The notes under the pieces were generated by a model. It did not search any database. It was given only the letters and a program-made list of their open reading frames with translations, and was not told the origin of the DNA. Below, piece by piece: positions 14,203 through 26,242 of a DNA stretch of 64,000 bases (position 1 is the stretch's first letter; the number at the start of each line of letters is the position of its first letter). The translations under genes were made by a program, and so were the position numbers. The DNA is from Metopolophium dirhodum. Taxonomy: Eukaryota; Arthropoda; Insecta; Hemiptera; Aphididae. Location: positions 17,918,001 through 17,982,000 of the forward strand of contig NC_083567.1 in NCBI RefSeq assembly GCF_019925205.1, in the 5' to 3' direction.

Positions 14203-15016
14203 GGGGAGATAAGTGGATGTCGCTCTGCTGTACAGTAGGTTACAAGTGGGTTAATGTAATGGATGGTGTTAAATTTGAATTCAATGATATAATATCATTG
14301 TATAAGAAAAACGATTCTGAGCGAAAACGGTCAGTCAGCCTATGATATTATCAAGTATATTTGATGATATTATTGTGAATAAAGTAATTTATATATAACC
14401 TATTACGTGGAGCCTTGTCTTAAATTTTCAATCCTTAGCCATAAAAGTTAAACATTTTATACATTTTCAACTACAAAATAATTAATAAATTATAAATTTG
14501 ATAAATGTTGTCGAAATTTGAACTTTAAATACTTATAAAAAAAAATTGTGCCTATGTATTTTTAATATTTTTCAACTGCTATTAGAAAGATATATCAGGA
14601 GCTTTATATAAAATTTTCACGCTTTTTTACCCAACAAATAAAATTTTATTGATATTTATAGAAAAAAAAACTAAAAAAATTGAAAACTGACAATGTCCGT
14701 AAACAGCTCAAAAAGAGTCAAAATATTTTCAAAATTTTATCGTGTATAGAAAATGCTAATATAAACATTCAGTCAAATTTGCATGTCCTTACGGTCATTT
14801 GTTTTAGAGTTACACCAAAATCAAAATCGATTTTCTCGAAAACAGATTTTGCGTAAAAATTCTCGTTTTTCCTTAATTTTTCTTTTGTTTTTCACGTCGT
14901 TTTTGAAAACTACTGGGAAATTTTTACTTTTGACCCCCCAAAGTAATAAAAAAAAAATCAAAAAAAAAACACACATCATTGTAAAATCAATACATTAATC
15001 GCTTCGCTCAGAATCT
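14203..15016 (+). repeat. Interspersed repeat A, copy 1 (about 0.8 kb)
   Basis: This segment matches 21895-23316 over most of its length, in the same orientation. Shared landmarks in order are: a start with GGGGAGATAAGTGGATG and CTGTACAGTAGGTTACAAG; a word GATTCTGAGCGAAAACGG near 14314; modules containing TTTTTAATATTTTTCAACTG; and an end with ATCAATACATT followed by GCTTCGCTCAGAATCT. Further partial copies lie elsewhere in the window. I see no terminal inverted repeats, target-site duplication or coding sequence, so the class is unknown. It may be a non-autonomous DNA element or part of a larger one. The 71-codon frame at 14783-14998 is A/T-driven. Confidence 0.75.
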
Positions 15017-16056
15017 AATAAATAGATATTGCAATTATAATTATTATATTTAGTACCTAGCTTCAAATAAATAACTACATTTGACTTTGTTTCACAACTT
15101 GTGTTATATTTTATGTTTTGTCCATAGAGAATATTGTTGATAAGTTTTACGGTTGGAATTGTGAGGGTTAAAACTATATAAACATTTTAGCGGGATTTTC
15201 GGAGTTGTTAGTTAGTTTAGAAATGTATAAGTTGTTATCTATATTATATTAGTACTATGAAAGCAAATTACACCATTTTAAATTACTTAACTTCTACCAA
15301 AATCATAAACCAAGAGTTAATAATTTGATCCTTCCAAACCACTTACGGCCTATGTGTACCTACCTTGTTTAAATTGAGTACAACAATCTGTTTTGTAAAT
15401 TTCGGCATCACACATTAAATAGAAGAAATTCAGTGAGTCATAAAAAAATAATTGTTAGTGGAAATGTAAAAACTCTGTATAATATTGTTAACAAAACATT
15501 TTTTTAAAATGTATGATTAATATTTTTATAAATATAAGAATTAAATGACAATAGTGTAGTAATTATTGTTCTTTTTTTTTCAAAAGAAGTAAAATGTAAT
15601 TTGTAAGAACATCACAAATAGTGTTCAAATTTCTTAGTGTTCATACTATTGATATATAGAGTGTGGTATCGTATGTGTTCATATGTTCTGGTTGTCAATG
15701 ATTTGCTTTTGAAATTATGATAATTATATAATAATTTATCTATTGTTCATATAGATACCTATTTAAGTAATTTAATTTGACTTAAAGGAATAATGATAAT
15801 CCATGCAACTTTCCGTTATTATTGTTATTTATAATATAATAAATCTAGGTATAGATATATTATTTTAGTTAAAAATAGTAAATATGTTTTAACCTAAATC
15901 TTAAAATAAATTTAAAGCATTCGTCTGTATAAATATACCAATGTCAGAAATAATAAAATTATTCCTCTTTTTTATTAGCGCATACACAAATCGGACGAAG
16001 GCATTGTTGATGGGTCGTTACTTTCTGTTTCTTTACACACAATCCTAATCACTTAC

Positions 16057-16279
16057 CTTTAATGAAGTTTACCATTAGCATACAATTGTTTCTGTACAAA
16101 AGATTTCGCTTTGATCTTGTCACGTACGACTTGGTAGTGCGTTTTGCCGACAAATCAATACAGCTAGATGGCCAATGTTTACTAGTCGATTCGTTAATGT
16201 TTTTTATGCTTGCATTTCTTTTTAAATTATATTGTTTGTGAAATATAGTATAACGAATTATATATTTTAAAATTTGCAC
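16057..16279 (-). CDS. Possible minus-strand exon; product not recognised
   Basis: On the minus strand a frame is open from an ATG at 16279 to a strong donor motif (AAAG then GTAAGT) with its GT at 16056-16055. The downstream half is less AT-rich than its surroundings and includes residues such as KHWPSSCIDLSAKRTT, which do not look A/T-driven. An upstream AG near 16220 could act as an acceptor, making this an internal exon. I recognise no family. A conserved non-coding element is an equally good explanation. Confidence 0.15.
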
Positions 16280-19200
16280 ATCGATGCATCAGCATTGCAT
16301 ACGTATATTAAACTAATTGTAATTTATGGCATTCGAGTTTAATATCGTAAATAATTTTTAAGAGTCTTTGGGTTCTTAAGTTCTTTTTTGTTCTGATTTG
16401 AAACGTCATCATTGTTCCTGATTTTAGATCAACTATGCGATATTTTGGAGAAGTCTTACTCTAATATCACATTTCTGTAAAATCTTATGCAGGAAGCATA
16501 AGTAGTTGCGGATTAAAGTATTTTTCAAAGTGTAAACACTTACATCGATTTAGTACTTATACCTACCTACGTGTAGACGAAACTTTTGTACGTGTTTTTT
16601 GATATAAAATGCAACTGAAAAAAAATCTAACTTTTAATCACTTCTATACTACATTCGTGTGTCATCCTTGATACTTCCCGATAGCAATTAATTCCGACAA
16701 ATGCGGGGTTTATTTATTTAAAGTTACTGTTTGCGAATGAGTACAATGTGATGGTAAACTTTATTCAAGTATAGTGGTGTATTTCCATTTTCACAGAATA
16801 AATATTTAGCCAAAAGACTAGTGTAATATTTCGTTTCATTCACTCGACTGATTCCAATATAGGACCTCGGACATCATTCATTATTATTTACTTATAGTAT
16901 TTGGTCAGATTGCAATTATATATTCCTATAAGAATTGTTTAGTAATAATATGATATCGCGTGGTATAATAGATTGGTTCTTAATTGATTTAATTTTAAAA
17001 TATTATATTTATGTTTCAAAAAATAAATAATATGGTGTACTATTGAAATATGTTGTAGGTACTCATGAATAATAAGATATCTTTACTCTTTGTGGTTGTA
17101 CTTGCTATATAATTGGTACATTTATAGAAATAATTTATACATTTTAAATTATTCATTTCATAAGTTGGGTAGTAAGTCGATTCCATATCAAGATATTAAT
17201 AATTGACAAATATAAATACTATTAATAATTAATGTATTTTAATTGTTTTGTATTGTATTAAGCTTTTGAAGATTATTGTTTCCCATTAATAATTTAATAT
17301 GTAAAAAAAATTATAGTTATGAAAATGTATGTATTGAAAAACAAAAGAAAATTCAATGATTTTAATAAATATTTTATTACTAAAGTGAACTTAATTTATT
17401 GAACTGCCGCTATTTCTTTAAATATATACCACTTTATATATCTAAATTTCTGTTATTGTTGTTCAGTATTTACAAACATAAGTTATAGTAAATTACGTTA
17501 TATCGGAGTATAACGTTATTCACCAGTCATCATTACCGTAATTTATAGGATATGGTTATTATCGTAATTTTTTAGTGAATCATTATCACATTAATAGCTG
17601 TATGAAATGGGAAATGTTGATAATAGCAAAATACGTACGGGATATTTATGAATTAATATTATACAGTTTGTCAAATGAAAAACATTCCATGAATGAATGA
17701 GACAGGTTCAGGTAAACCCGCTAATTAAGATAGATTAAGAATAGACAACCAAAAAGTTGTGATGTTGGAGTTGGAGTATAGTTGGCAGAACATTAAATTA
17801 CAATTGGGTAGTGCTCAGATTTATTGGACAGTTTTGTTGAACTTCATTTTCGTTGGAAACGAAAAGAACATTTTTCTTTAGAAACTTATAGGTTGTGAAA
17901 ATTTTTCTCGGACACAAATTTCGTTCTCGATTTATTGCATTCTATTGGAGCACTCTCCAATGTCGTTGGAGTTATTTTAACAAATTACAATTTTTGCGAT
18001 TCACCTCAACAATATAACATAACTTTGAAATAAGTTGGTCTTGGAGGAGGCCAACTTAAGGACGATGTGATTATCTAGTCCATATTGTTTATATCTCGAT
18101 AATTACCTATTTGTATTTGGCCATTTACGTTAATGACCGGTGAATAACTTTATTTTCCGAGTAACGAAATTTACTGTAGTATAATATAAATATATATATA
18201 GACTTCTAGATTCTATATAAATTCGTATACCTAATCTGTAGACAATATCATTAGTCGTTAAACGCCTTTAAATGATTTTTATAAACGTTCCTTTTACGGT
18301 ATAATTTTTCTCCCAAGAGCTCTTCATAAATCCATTATTATTATTTTTTTGTTTTTTGTTTTATGACAGCGAGTTTCTTTTCCAAGTATCTACTCGTATA
18401 TGTGTATTGTATGCATGTGAGATCTGTAGTAGTGGTTATAACTGTGTTCGGTTTAATACTTTTTTCCCTTCTTATACTCGCAAACAATAGTTACAATACA
18501 AAAGCGAACATAATTGCTTTGCCGGAAGAATATAACGTAAAAGTAAAACCTGTCTACAATTGAAACGTTAGTGTCGAGACGAGAATTCCTTATACCAAGT
18601 AGGTTATATTGGCTAATTTAATAAACATGAAAAATTCAAATTCTAAAAATAATGGGTTTGTTTTAATATATAAAATATTTATTTTTATATTTTTAACATT
18701 TATTAATAATTTTTTTCTCACATTTACAAAATGTATATAAGATTTTTAATTTTCGACTAAATAAACCTTACGATGCCTAGATATTTGTGATTTAACGAAT
18801 AGTAATTATATAATTATAATAATAATAATAATAATAATTTAGCACTAACATTTTTTTAGTTTTTTTTATTTTTTTTTGTGGCGGATTATGAATTATAAAA
18901 ATAACCTTATATACAAACTAACTGAGTAACAAGAATTTTTTCGTTTGTGTTTATCACTACAGGAACACCATAGTCTATATTAAAATTTTCAATATTCAGT
19001 GAATTTTACAATGCACCAATATTGTGTATTATCTATACAGACATACAGTTATAGGTACATAGTTTATCTTATTGTCAGCTGAAGTGTCAAATGTTCTACA
19101 TCGAAAATTAATTTAAAAATTCAAATATTATAAAACCATTACTGTCACATACAGTACTCAGTACCAATGTGGGTATTTTAAAAACAATATAATATCCAAA

Positions 19201-19730
19201 TCATATTTGTGATAACAAAAAAAAAATTAACATTTCTTTTTTATAGTTTTGAAATATTTAAACATTTCAAAAATGAATGTAAATTTTTATATTAAATATA
19301 ATAGGTACAACAATATATTTTATGACATAATGTCGTATAAAAACTAAAATTATATATTTTTATCTAAGTATACTGATTTGTATACTCTAATGGTAATAGA
19401 TTATTTTGCGACTATTGCTTTAGGCCAAGTGGTAGCCCTTGGTTTACATACAGACTGTTTTTTTACGATGTTTTAATGTCATGGAACCTAAATATACATT
19501 ATTTTATTACGTTTTCGAGGTTCTATTTTCTCCGGATTTTACTTCCACATTACATTTTAGAAACTCGCCAAACATTAATGAAAAATCCTTAATAATATAT
19601 ATTGATTATGTAAGTACCTACAGTTTAAATTTTCAGAGTAAAAATTTGAAAAAGTACAAAAATTAGCTACAAAATTGCCAAACACAGTGTAAAACATGAG
19701 GAAGTACGGCTTTGGGAGGGGGGCAAATAA

Positions 19731-19752
19731 CCCCCCCCCCCCCCCCCCCCCC
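19731..19752. repeat. Homopolymer run of 22 C
   Basis: An uninterrupted run of 22 cytosines is preceded by GGGAGGGGGG and followed by GGAACCCC. It sits in otherwise AT-rich DNA. Such runs are often unstable in length and are hard to assemble, so the exact count may be an assembly estimate. Confidence 0.9.
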
Positions 19753-21894
19753 GGAACCCCACTGGGTAGAAATAAAATGTATGTGAGTATGAAAAATACA
19801 GCCAGTACATATTAAATAGGCAGTTTAGGTATTTTGTAAACACTTGCTTACTCAGCTTCATTATTATTTAATTGAGATTTAATGCGTTCTAGAGTTTGTT
19901 ATATTATAATAATTGATGTGTACTTTTAATTTGCGTTGCTAATTTTAATATCGTCGAATTGAATAAATATAAAATATTTGTGAAAAATACATGACCTCTT
20001 AATTAACTAATATATAATATTTTATTCAAATAAAGTACGAACTATACAAAAAAAAATAAATATTTTTCGCCAATAATTTAATTATTAAAATAGGTAGTAG
20101 GTATCAATCGAAATCATTTAAAAACGATATGTTTTGATGTATTGTGTGTTCCATAATGTAATAATGGATTTCCTAATTAAGTTTATATTTATGTTGTATT
20201 TAAATACATTTAAATAATTTATTATATAAATATATTTACAAGCATTTTGTTTTTGATATTTTTTTATAAATAATTTGGAATTTTTTTATTCTCTGTCGCT
20301 TCGATGACTATTTGAATCCGATTTGCCAACGACAGACTTGACGAAAGAATAGTCAACGGAACTCTTGAAAACCTTTCACTTACCTATGTGTATAATATTA
20401 TTATTACATATATACTGCATTGTGAATTGTAGTAAGTATACTGTAGAAATAATTTGTGTGTGGGCTTTGTAACAGATGTCAATGCGGTGGTATAATACTA
20501 ATCGTGACTTGGAAATGGATGAGATGTTGTTTCGGAGTCGAAGTTTTGCTTCTGTGAGTGATAAATAGTGTTAAATAAAAGTCAACTGCCGGATTCGGCC
20601 AAAACATTAGGACGGGTTACAAATGAAGACAAAATGCCGGCAGGCTTAACGTAGCAGACCCAATATGGAAACAGTCTAATCCGTGATTTACACTCCACCT
20701 TTCCCTTCTGTCTTTAAAATGTTATTTTGCCCTTCTTGTAGAAAGACACTATCTTTTTAATTCTGGAATGGACTCTGAATTGCATTGGTGTTTCTTCTCC
20801 AATACCGAAACGAGTCAACCGTATTTTGTGATTGAGAAAAAAACCAAAAGGGTTGAAGAAAACGTTTTTTGATAATGATTGATGAGAGTTATTTGAAACA
20901 TAAGGTAAATTTAAATTCGTTCACCAATGTATCACGTTTATTCAACATTTTTTTTCTGTTTTCAAATTCTGTTCTTTTATTTTAATTATATTTTATTTGA
21001 AAGAATTTATTTTGAGATAAACCTAAGAATATCAGTGTACCTATTTGAATTATTCAAGAACAAGGGTTAGATACTAATTATTTATTTTGTTGGAGTAACA
21101 TGTTATATCTGGGTATTATTTAAGAGTTAATGGCAGGTGTCTACACAATATTCATCTTCGAATAGCTTTATAGCTGCTTAATTTACATTATATTAATGCA
21201 TAAGAATTTAGAATACAATATCAGATATTATATTCTAATGGATTTGTTAGGTATGTTTTTAAATTGTATGTTTGTTGAAATTTGACGATTGTGTTAATAA
21301 AGCGTTGGGAAATTAGGTTTTATATTTTTATAAATATTATTTGTATTACTTTGATATTATTTAATCTTTTAATGCCGTTGAATACAATCGGATAACTCTA
21401 ATAAAAGCCGTATCATCTAATATGTTACCGTATTGATATGGTTTAAGAGGACAATTAATGATCTATTATAAATCTATTTCTTTTAAATGTTATTTTATGT
21501 TGGAGAGTATCGAGACTCTTGTAGATGTAGGTATAAGTAGGTGTGTCTTGTGTGTTGTGACATACATTGTTTATGTCTATAGAGGCCATTTATCGCTTTT
21601 GGCCCTCGTATTAAAAGGGCGAATGAGTCGTTTTATCAGTAGTCGTTGTCTAGAAGTCTTGGCACCTCTTTTACTTTGACGATTTATCATGAGCATTTTC
21701 TACCGAATCCACGTGGTAGTCTAATCGTAAGCAACCATATTTACTATCGATGACTTCCGTTTAAGAAAACAAAAAATATTAACATTTTATTATATTATAA
21801 TGATTATTTATGAGTTCATGACCCATTCGTCATTGATTGTACTAAATCGACATATACTTATATCGCTTTTAGTGTGAAGGAAAAGAAATAAAAA

Positions 21895-23316
21895 GTGGGT
21901 AAGTAAATGTCACTCTGATGTACAGTGGGTTACAAGTGGGTCACTGTAATGGATGGTGTTCAATTTGAATTCAATGATTTAATATAATTGTATAAGCAAA
22001 ACGATTCTGAGCGAAAACGGTCAGTCAGTCTATGATATTACTAAGTATATATGATGATATTATTATTCATAAAGTAATTTATAGGTATATTAGCATATTT
22101 ACGTGGAACCTTGTTGTAAATTTTCAATCCTTAAGTATAAAAGTTGAACATTTTATAAATTTTTAACTACAAAATAATTATTAAATTTTAAATTTTAAAT
22201 TTGATACATTTTGTCAAAATTCGAACTTTAAATGCTTATAAAAAAAATTGTTCCTATGTATTTTTAATATTTTTCAACTGCTATTGTAACAATATATCAG
22301 GAGCCTTGCATTAAATTTTCACGCTTTACTATCCAACAAATATAATTTTATTGATATATATGAGAAATAAAACTAAAAAAATTGGAAACAGAAAATGTTC
22401 CTAGACAGTTCAGTACAATTCAGTAAAATTTTCATGTATCTAGTATCTACAGTTATTCGTTTTTGAATATCTAACAATAAAATAACAAAACCGCTATACG
22501 AGAAATCGAGTATTATATTATATTATAGTATTATATTCATCCAATATTGTAAAAACATGAATTTCAAACTCTCATAAAAATATTTTATTTGCTTGTAAAA
22601 ATTATTTTTTTGATAAAGGTAGACAAACTTATGAGGAATCTTGTATTATATTTTCAAATCTTAGATTTAAAAAGAAAATTTTTATGAATTCTCAACTCAG
22701 AATAATTTGCTAATTTTTGTGATTTTTCTGTATTTTGTCAAGATTTGAACTTTAAATGCTTAGAAGCAAAAACTGTGACTAAGGATTTTTAATATTTTTC
22801 AAATGTTATTGCAACAATATAGTAGGAGACTCGTATGAAATTTTCAAGCTTTTTTACCCAACAAATAACGTTTTATTGACATTCATAGAAAAAAAGACTA
22901 ATAAAATTGGAATCAGAAAATGTTCCTAAACAGTTCAAAACAAATCAAAATATTTTGAAAATTTTATTGTGTATAAAAAATTCAAATATAAACGACCAGT
23001 AAAAATTTTATGTATATAGGTACGTTCATTTGTTTTAGAGTTACAAAAACAATCATTTTTGGAAAACCGATTTTTGCGTAAAAATTCCTGTTTTTCCTTA
23101 AATTTTATGTTGTTTTTCCCGTCGCTTTTGAAACTATTGGGAATTGTAAAATTAGACCTCCTGAATGCATCAAAAATATTCACTTTTCCATCGAACAAGA
23201 TACTGAAGTTGAAAATCGAAGCATTATTTCGACTACTTATCGTGTACACAGGCACAAAAAAATAAAAAAAACACATCATTGTAAAATCAATACATTCATC
23301 ATTCCACTCAGAATCT
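21895..23316 (+). repeat. Interspersed repeat A, copy 2 (about 1.4 kb, internally duplicated)
   Basis: This copy has the same landmarks and orientation as copy 1 at 14203. It is about 600 bp longer because an internal module occurs twice, roughly at 22100-22440 and 22620-22960. Each module runs from a GTGGAACCTTGT-like word through AACTTTAAATGCTTA and TTTTTAATATTTTTCAA to AAAATGTTCCTA. Copy 1 carries the module once. The end at 23316 (CACTCAGAATCT) matches the other copies. Overlapping frames of 114 and 68 codons at 22935-23279 read through the repeat and have no recognisable domain. Confidence 0.75.
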
Positions 23317-23431
23317 AAAAACTAAAATAAAAATTAGGTAGGTAGGTACTAAGATAAAATTAATATATTTTTAATTTAAAATAGTATAAAATTGAAATGG
23401 CCGATAATGAACTCCATAAAAAAATATTTTA

Positions 23432-23693
23432 GGGGGACGGAGTGGCCGAGCGGACTAAGGCGTCGGCTGCGACGCAATCGACCCGAGTTCGATTCCTCGG
23501 CCATGGGCGGCATTTTTCTTCGGACAAGTCACGGTGTCCGGAGAACAAGTGCCGACATCCCCCACCTGGGCATGGCAGATACCTACGGGTGTCCACTTGA
23601 AAATCTGCCAAAATCCTCCCCTACAAATAAACAAAACAAACAGCTAATGGCCATAGTTGCCGGGCTTAATGACCAATTAAAAAAAAAAAAAAA
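23432..23693 (+). mobile_element. tRNA-headed SINE, full length with A-rich tail
   Basis: The element starts GGGGGACGGAGTGGCCGAGCGG. It carries a pol III box A (TGGCCGAGCGG, 23443-23453) and a box B (GAGTTCGATTCC, 23485-23496), about 30 bases apart as in Leu/Ser-type tRNAs. A body containing TCACGGTGTCCGGAGAACAAG follows, then a tail AATGGCCATAGTTGCCGGGC and about 15 A. The box B match is the best among the copies here, so this copy could still be transcribed. It is not a tRNA gene: the tRNA-like part runs into a SINE body and cannot form a complete cloverleaf. I could not define a target-site duplication with confidence. Confidence 0.85.
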
Positions 23694-25490
23694 TAATACT
23701 TTTGATTATTATTATTATATTTGATTAATATTATTATACTTGAATAAATTATAACTTAAATACGCTGTTTGTTATTAATTATTATACATAGGAGGTAAAA
23801 ATTGTCAGTTCTTAGTACTTTTCAAAATTAATGGGGAACTAAATACTGACATTTGTTAATAATTTAATATTAATATCAAAACAATAGTTTGGTAATCTTG
23901 GTTACTCAATGACGAGGTACACCAGATTCCTAGTGTATAGCCAAGCAGTATTGGAGTATATTTATTTATTTATTATTATTTTTTATTTGAACGTCAATCG
24001 AAACATTAATGGTATTCGTGTGAGGGATAATATAATGTTTACGCATCCGGAACAAACTTTCACATATCCTATTTATGAAATCTAATTCTGCTTTAATTGC
24101 CACTAAAGAGGAAGATAAGTTTCCTCCGGTAGTTCTAATTACTTATTAAATCCAAAGTCAACTGCGTTAATGAATTTCGAGACTAAATTTTTTTAATGAT
24201 ATTTAATTACATCCAACATAGTTTTTGTTGACTTAATTGTGATGAAATTGCAACGCAATGTATGTGGCTTACCTACCTTAGTACTCGTTTCTGAAATAAT
24301 ATAGTCGTTGAAGTAATAGAGTTTATGTAAATTTGCCTACTGTAAGTTTCTTTATCATGTTTAATTTTAAATGTTTCCGAGAAACGTTGTTACTGTATTG
24401 TATAAAATATGAAAATTAACTCTATGTGATGGTTACTGTTAATAAATTAAGAAAATTATCAAAATTTAATTTTACAGTCTTATTAGCTGTAACGATACAT
24501 ATTATCTAATGTTTCATATTAAATTAAAACGTTTGCGCTTCCTTTATAGTAACAATTCGTCTTGATTTTCCATTAGCAAAAGTATGGTACATACTGGGTA
24601 TATGAGTGTATGTAATTACAAATTTTATTTTTTTTTTTTTTTTAAGATTTAATGTTGATATTTTTTGACTAGTAAATGCAAAATTTAATTTTTACCTCAT
24701 ATAAGTTTAAAATGACAAAATATATTTTATTGCTGAATAAAACATTTTACATTTTTACATTTTAATGTTGGAAGATTATCAATAACCAAGCGCTTTGCGG
24801 TTTAAATTTAATTAATTTTAATGTTTTAGCAATTTACTTATTTTATTAAAATATGTTTATCAATATCAAGAACAAGTTCTAGATAAAAAAAAGTTTGGAA
24901 TTTTATTAGCATAATTCGAATTTAAATTTGTTTAGTATTATTTTTACCATTATTTTGTTTTGTATCTGAATTCATTATAGTTGATGGGGATTTATTTAAT
25001 TTTTATAATTTGGTTTAATAAATTTAGGTTTTTCATACTTGTATTGCATTTTATTCATAAAATATTCAGATTTCATTAAATATATATTATAACTATTGAT
25101 TAAAATTTTTAATGAATGTTTATAATTGAGTTCATTATAACTTATCGACTGTTAAAATATACAATCTATTCCTTTTTTTTTTTTTAGAAGCGTTACGACA
25201 ATTTAATTATCATTTAATAATTCTCCCTCTTTTAGCGTTATATATATAAAATAATATATTATACGTTATATAAAAAAAATATATACGCTATATAATATAT
25301 ATATAATATATATGTATAATATATATACCATCGTTTTATTTTTTTTATACATTTTCAAATGTTTTAATAATTCATCAATTGTTTTTTAATTCACTTCGAC
25401 AAATCGATATTTTAATGCAGAATTATTACATAACCAAATATGCATTAAGCTATTTTCGTAATATACTATGTATATTTCTCTGTCACACGT
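23694..25490. other. AT-rich non-coding sequence with a repeat A fragment
   Basis: About 23890-23948 contains CAATGACGAGGTACACC, which resembles the end of repeat A copies 3 and 6 and may be a truncated copy. The remainder is AT-rich, with a T run near 24630 and TA-rich palindromes at 25240-25330. No gene is seen. Confidence 0.45.
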
Positions 25491-25500
25491 TCACTCTCTC

Positions 25501-25532
<32 letters not shown>
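25491..25532. repeat. (CT)n microsatellite
   Basis: A nearly pure CT dinucleotide run of about 40 bases, with two CA interruptions at its start. It lies about 60-100 bp upstream of the CpG-richer block at 25590. GA/CT tracts of this kind can bind GAGA-type factors near insect promoters; that role is an inference from position. Confidence 0.9.
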
Positions 25533-25534
<2 letters not shown>

Positions 25535-25589
25535 TCTATTTTTACATCCCCATTCTGTGAACGGGTGGAAATTACATGGTTACATCACA

Positions 25590-26242
25590 TCGCTTTAAAT
25601 GAGTGGCAAGAGGTGATCGTCGTCGGGGTAGTGGTAGGCCATCTGGTACCGGTATATATCCGGCGATAGAGGGGATAAATAGAGTTTATATGGACGCACG
25701 ATATATGTATATGTATATATATATGTTCTATGTTTATGTACAGTGCCTATATAATATATATATATATTATACGCATAAATCGATTTGTGGGATTTCGAAT
25801 CTGCCGTTGCCGCCGTCGTTGAGAATAACACCGCTGGAGGCGAAACATAATCCTGTGCAGTTTACAGATAATCTGACGGCCCGTAATAAATCACATTATA
25901 CGTTGTGGAAGGCGTTTGAGGTAGAGGTTGCTAGTTCCGCCTTGCCTGTATCGACGGTATGGGTGGGTGGACGCTAGCGAAGGTGTAGGTTCTGCTGTGT
26001 ATTGGTCCGTGTGCATTTGACGCTCAGGGCGAATGACAATTTCGCTAACACGCAATTGCCACCGCTGCACTGTGCACTGTGAGATTTACGTGAATTGACG
26101 ACTTAACGAGAAAATACGTTTTAAAATAAAAAATAAAAATCATACCCATATATAATGTACACGCATCTAAAGTTACGGTTTGATGGTAGAAAATTCTAAA
26201 CTACCCTGTCGAAGAATCTGGCGAGTCGCGTTTGGATATGAC
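25590..26242 (+). promoter_or_regulatory. Candidate promoter and first exon ending in a splice donor
   Basis: Composition rises sharply from AT-rich to mixed, CpG-containing sequence at about 25600 and 25790-26240. It ends at a good plus-strand donor: ATATGAC followed by GTAAGTACC, with GT at 26243-26244. An ATG lies five bases before the donor, so either a non-coding first exon or a start codon split by a phase 2 intron would fit. The longest frame (25603-25977) contains a run of Tyr/Met/Ile from a TA repeat and is not convincing as protein. A CT tract lies just upstream. The function is inferred from composition and the donor only. Confidence 0.3.

Larger units (their letters stand above)
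15017..21894. other. Mostly non-coding AT-rich sequence
   Basis: No confident gene is present. Separate entries cover a candidate minus-strand exon (16057-16279) and a C run (19731-19752). A 9-bp stem (AAGTTGGTC pairing with GGCCAACTT, one G-U pair) at about 18032-18058 could fold as a small hairpin. A less AT-rich stretch at about 20290-20860 has no recognisable coding or repeat content. Confidence 0.45.

Noticed and set aside
23432..23500. Functional tRNA (Leu/Ser-like) gene
   Set aside because: Box A and box B are present, but the sequence runs into a SINE body and A tail, and related copies occur elsewhere in the window.
25603..25977. 124-codon plus-strand protein
   Set aside because: It reads through a TA repeat (MYMYIYM), with no domain and a poor start context.
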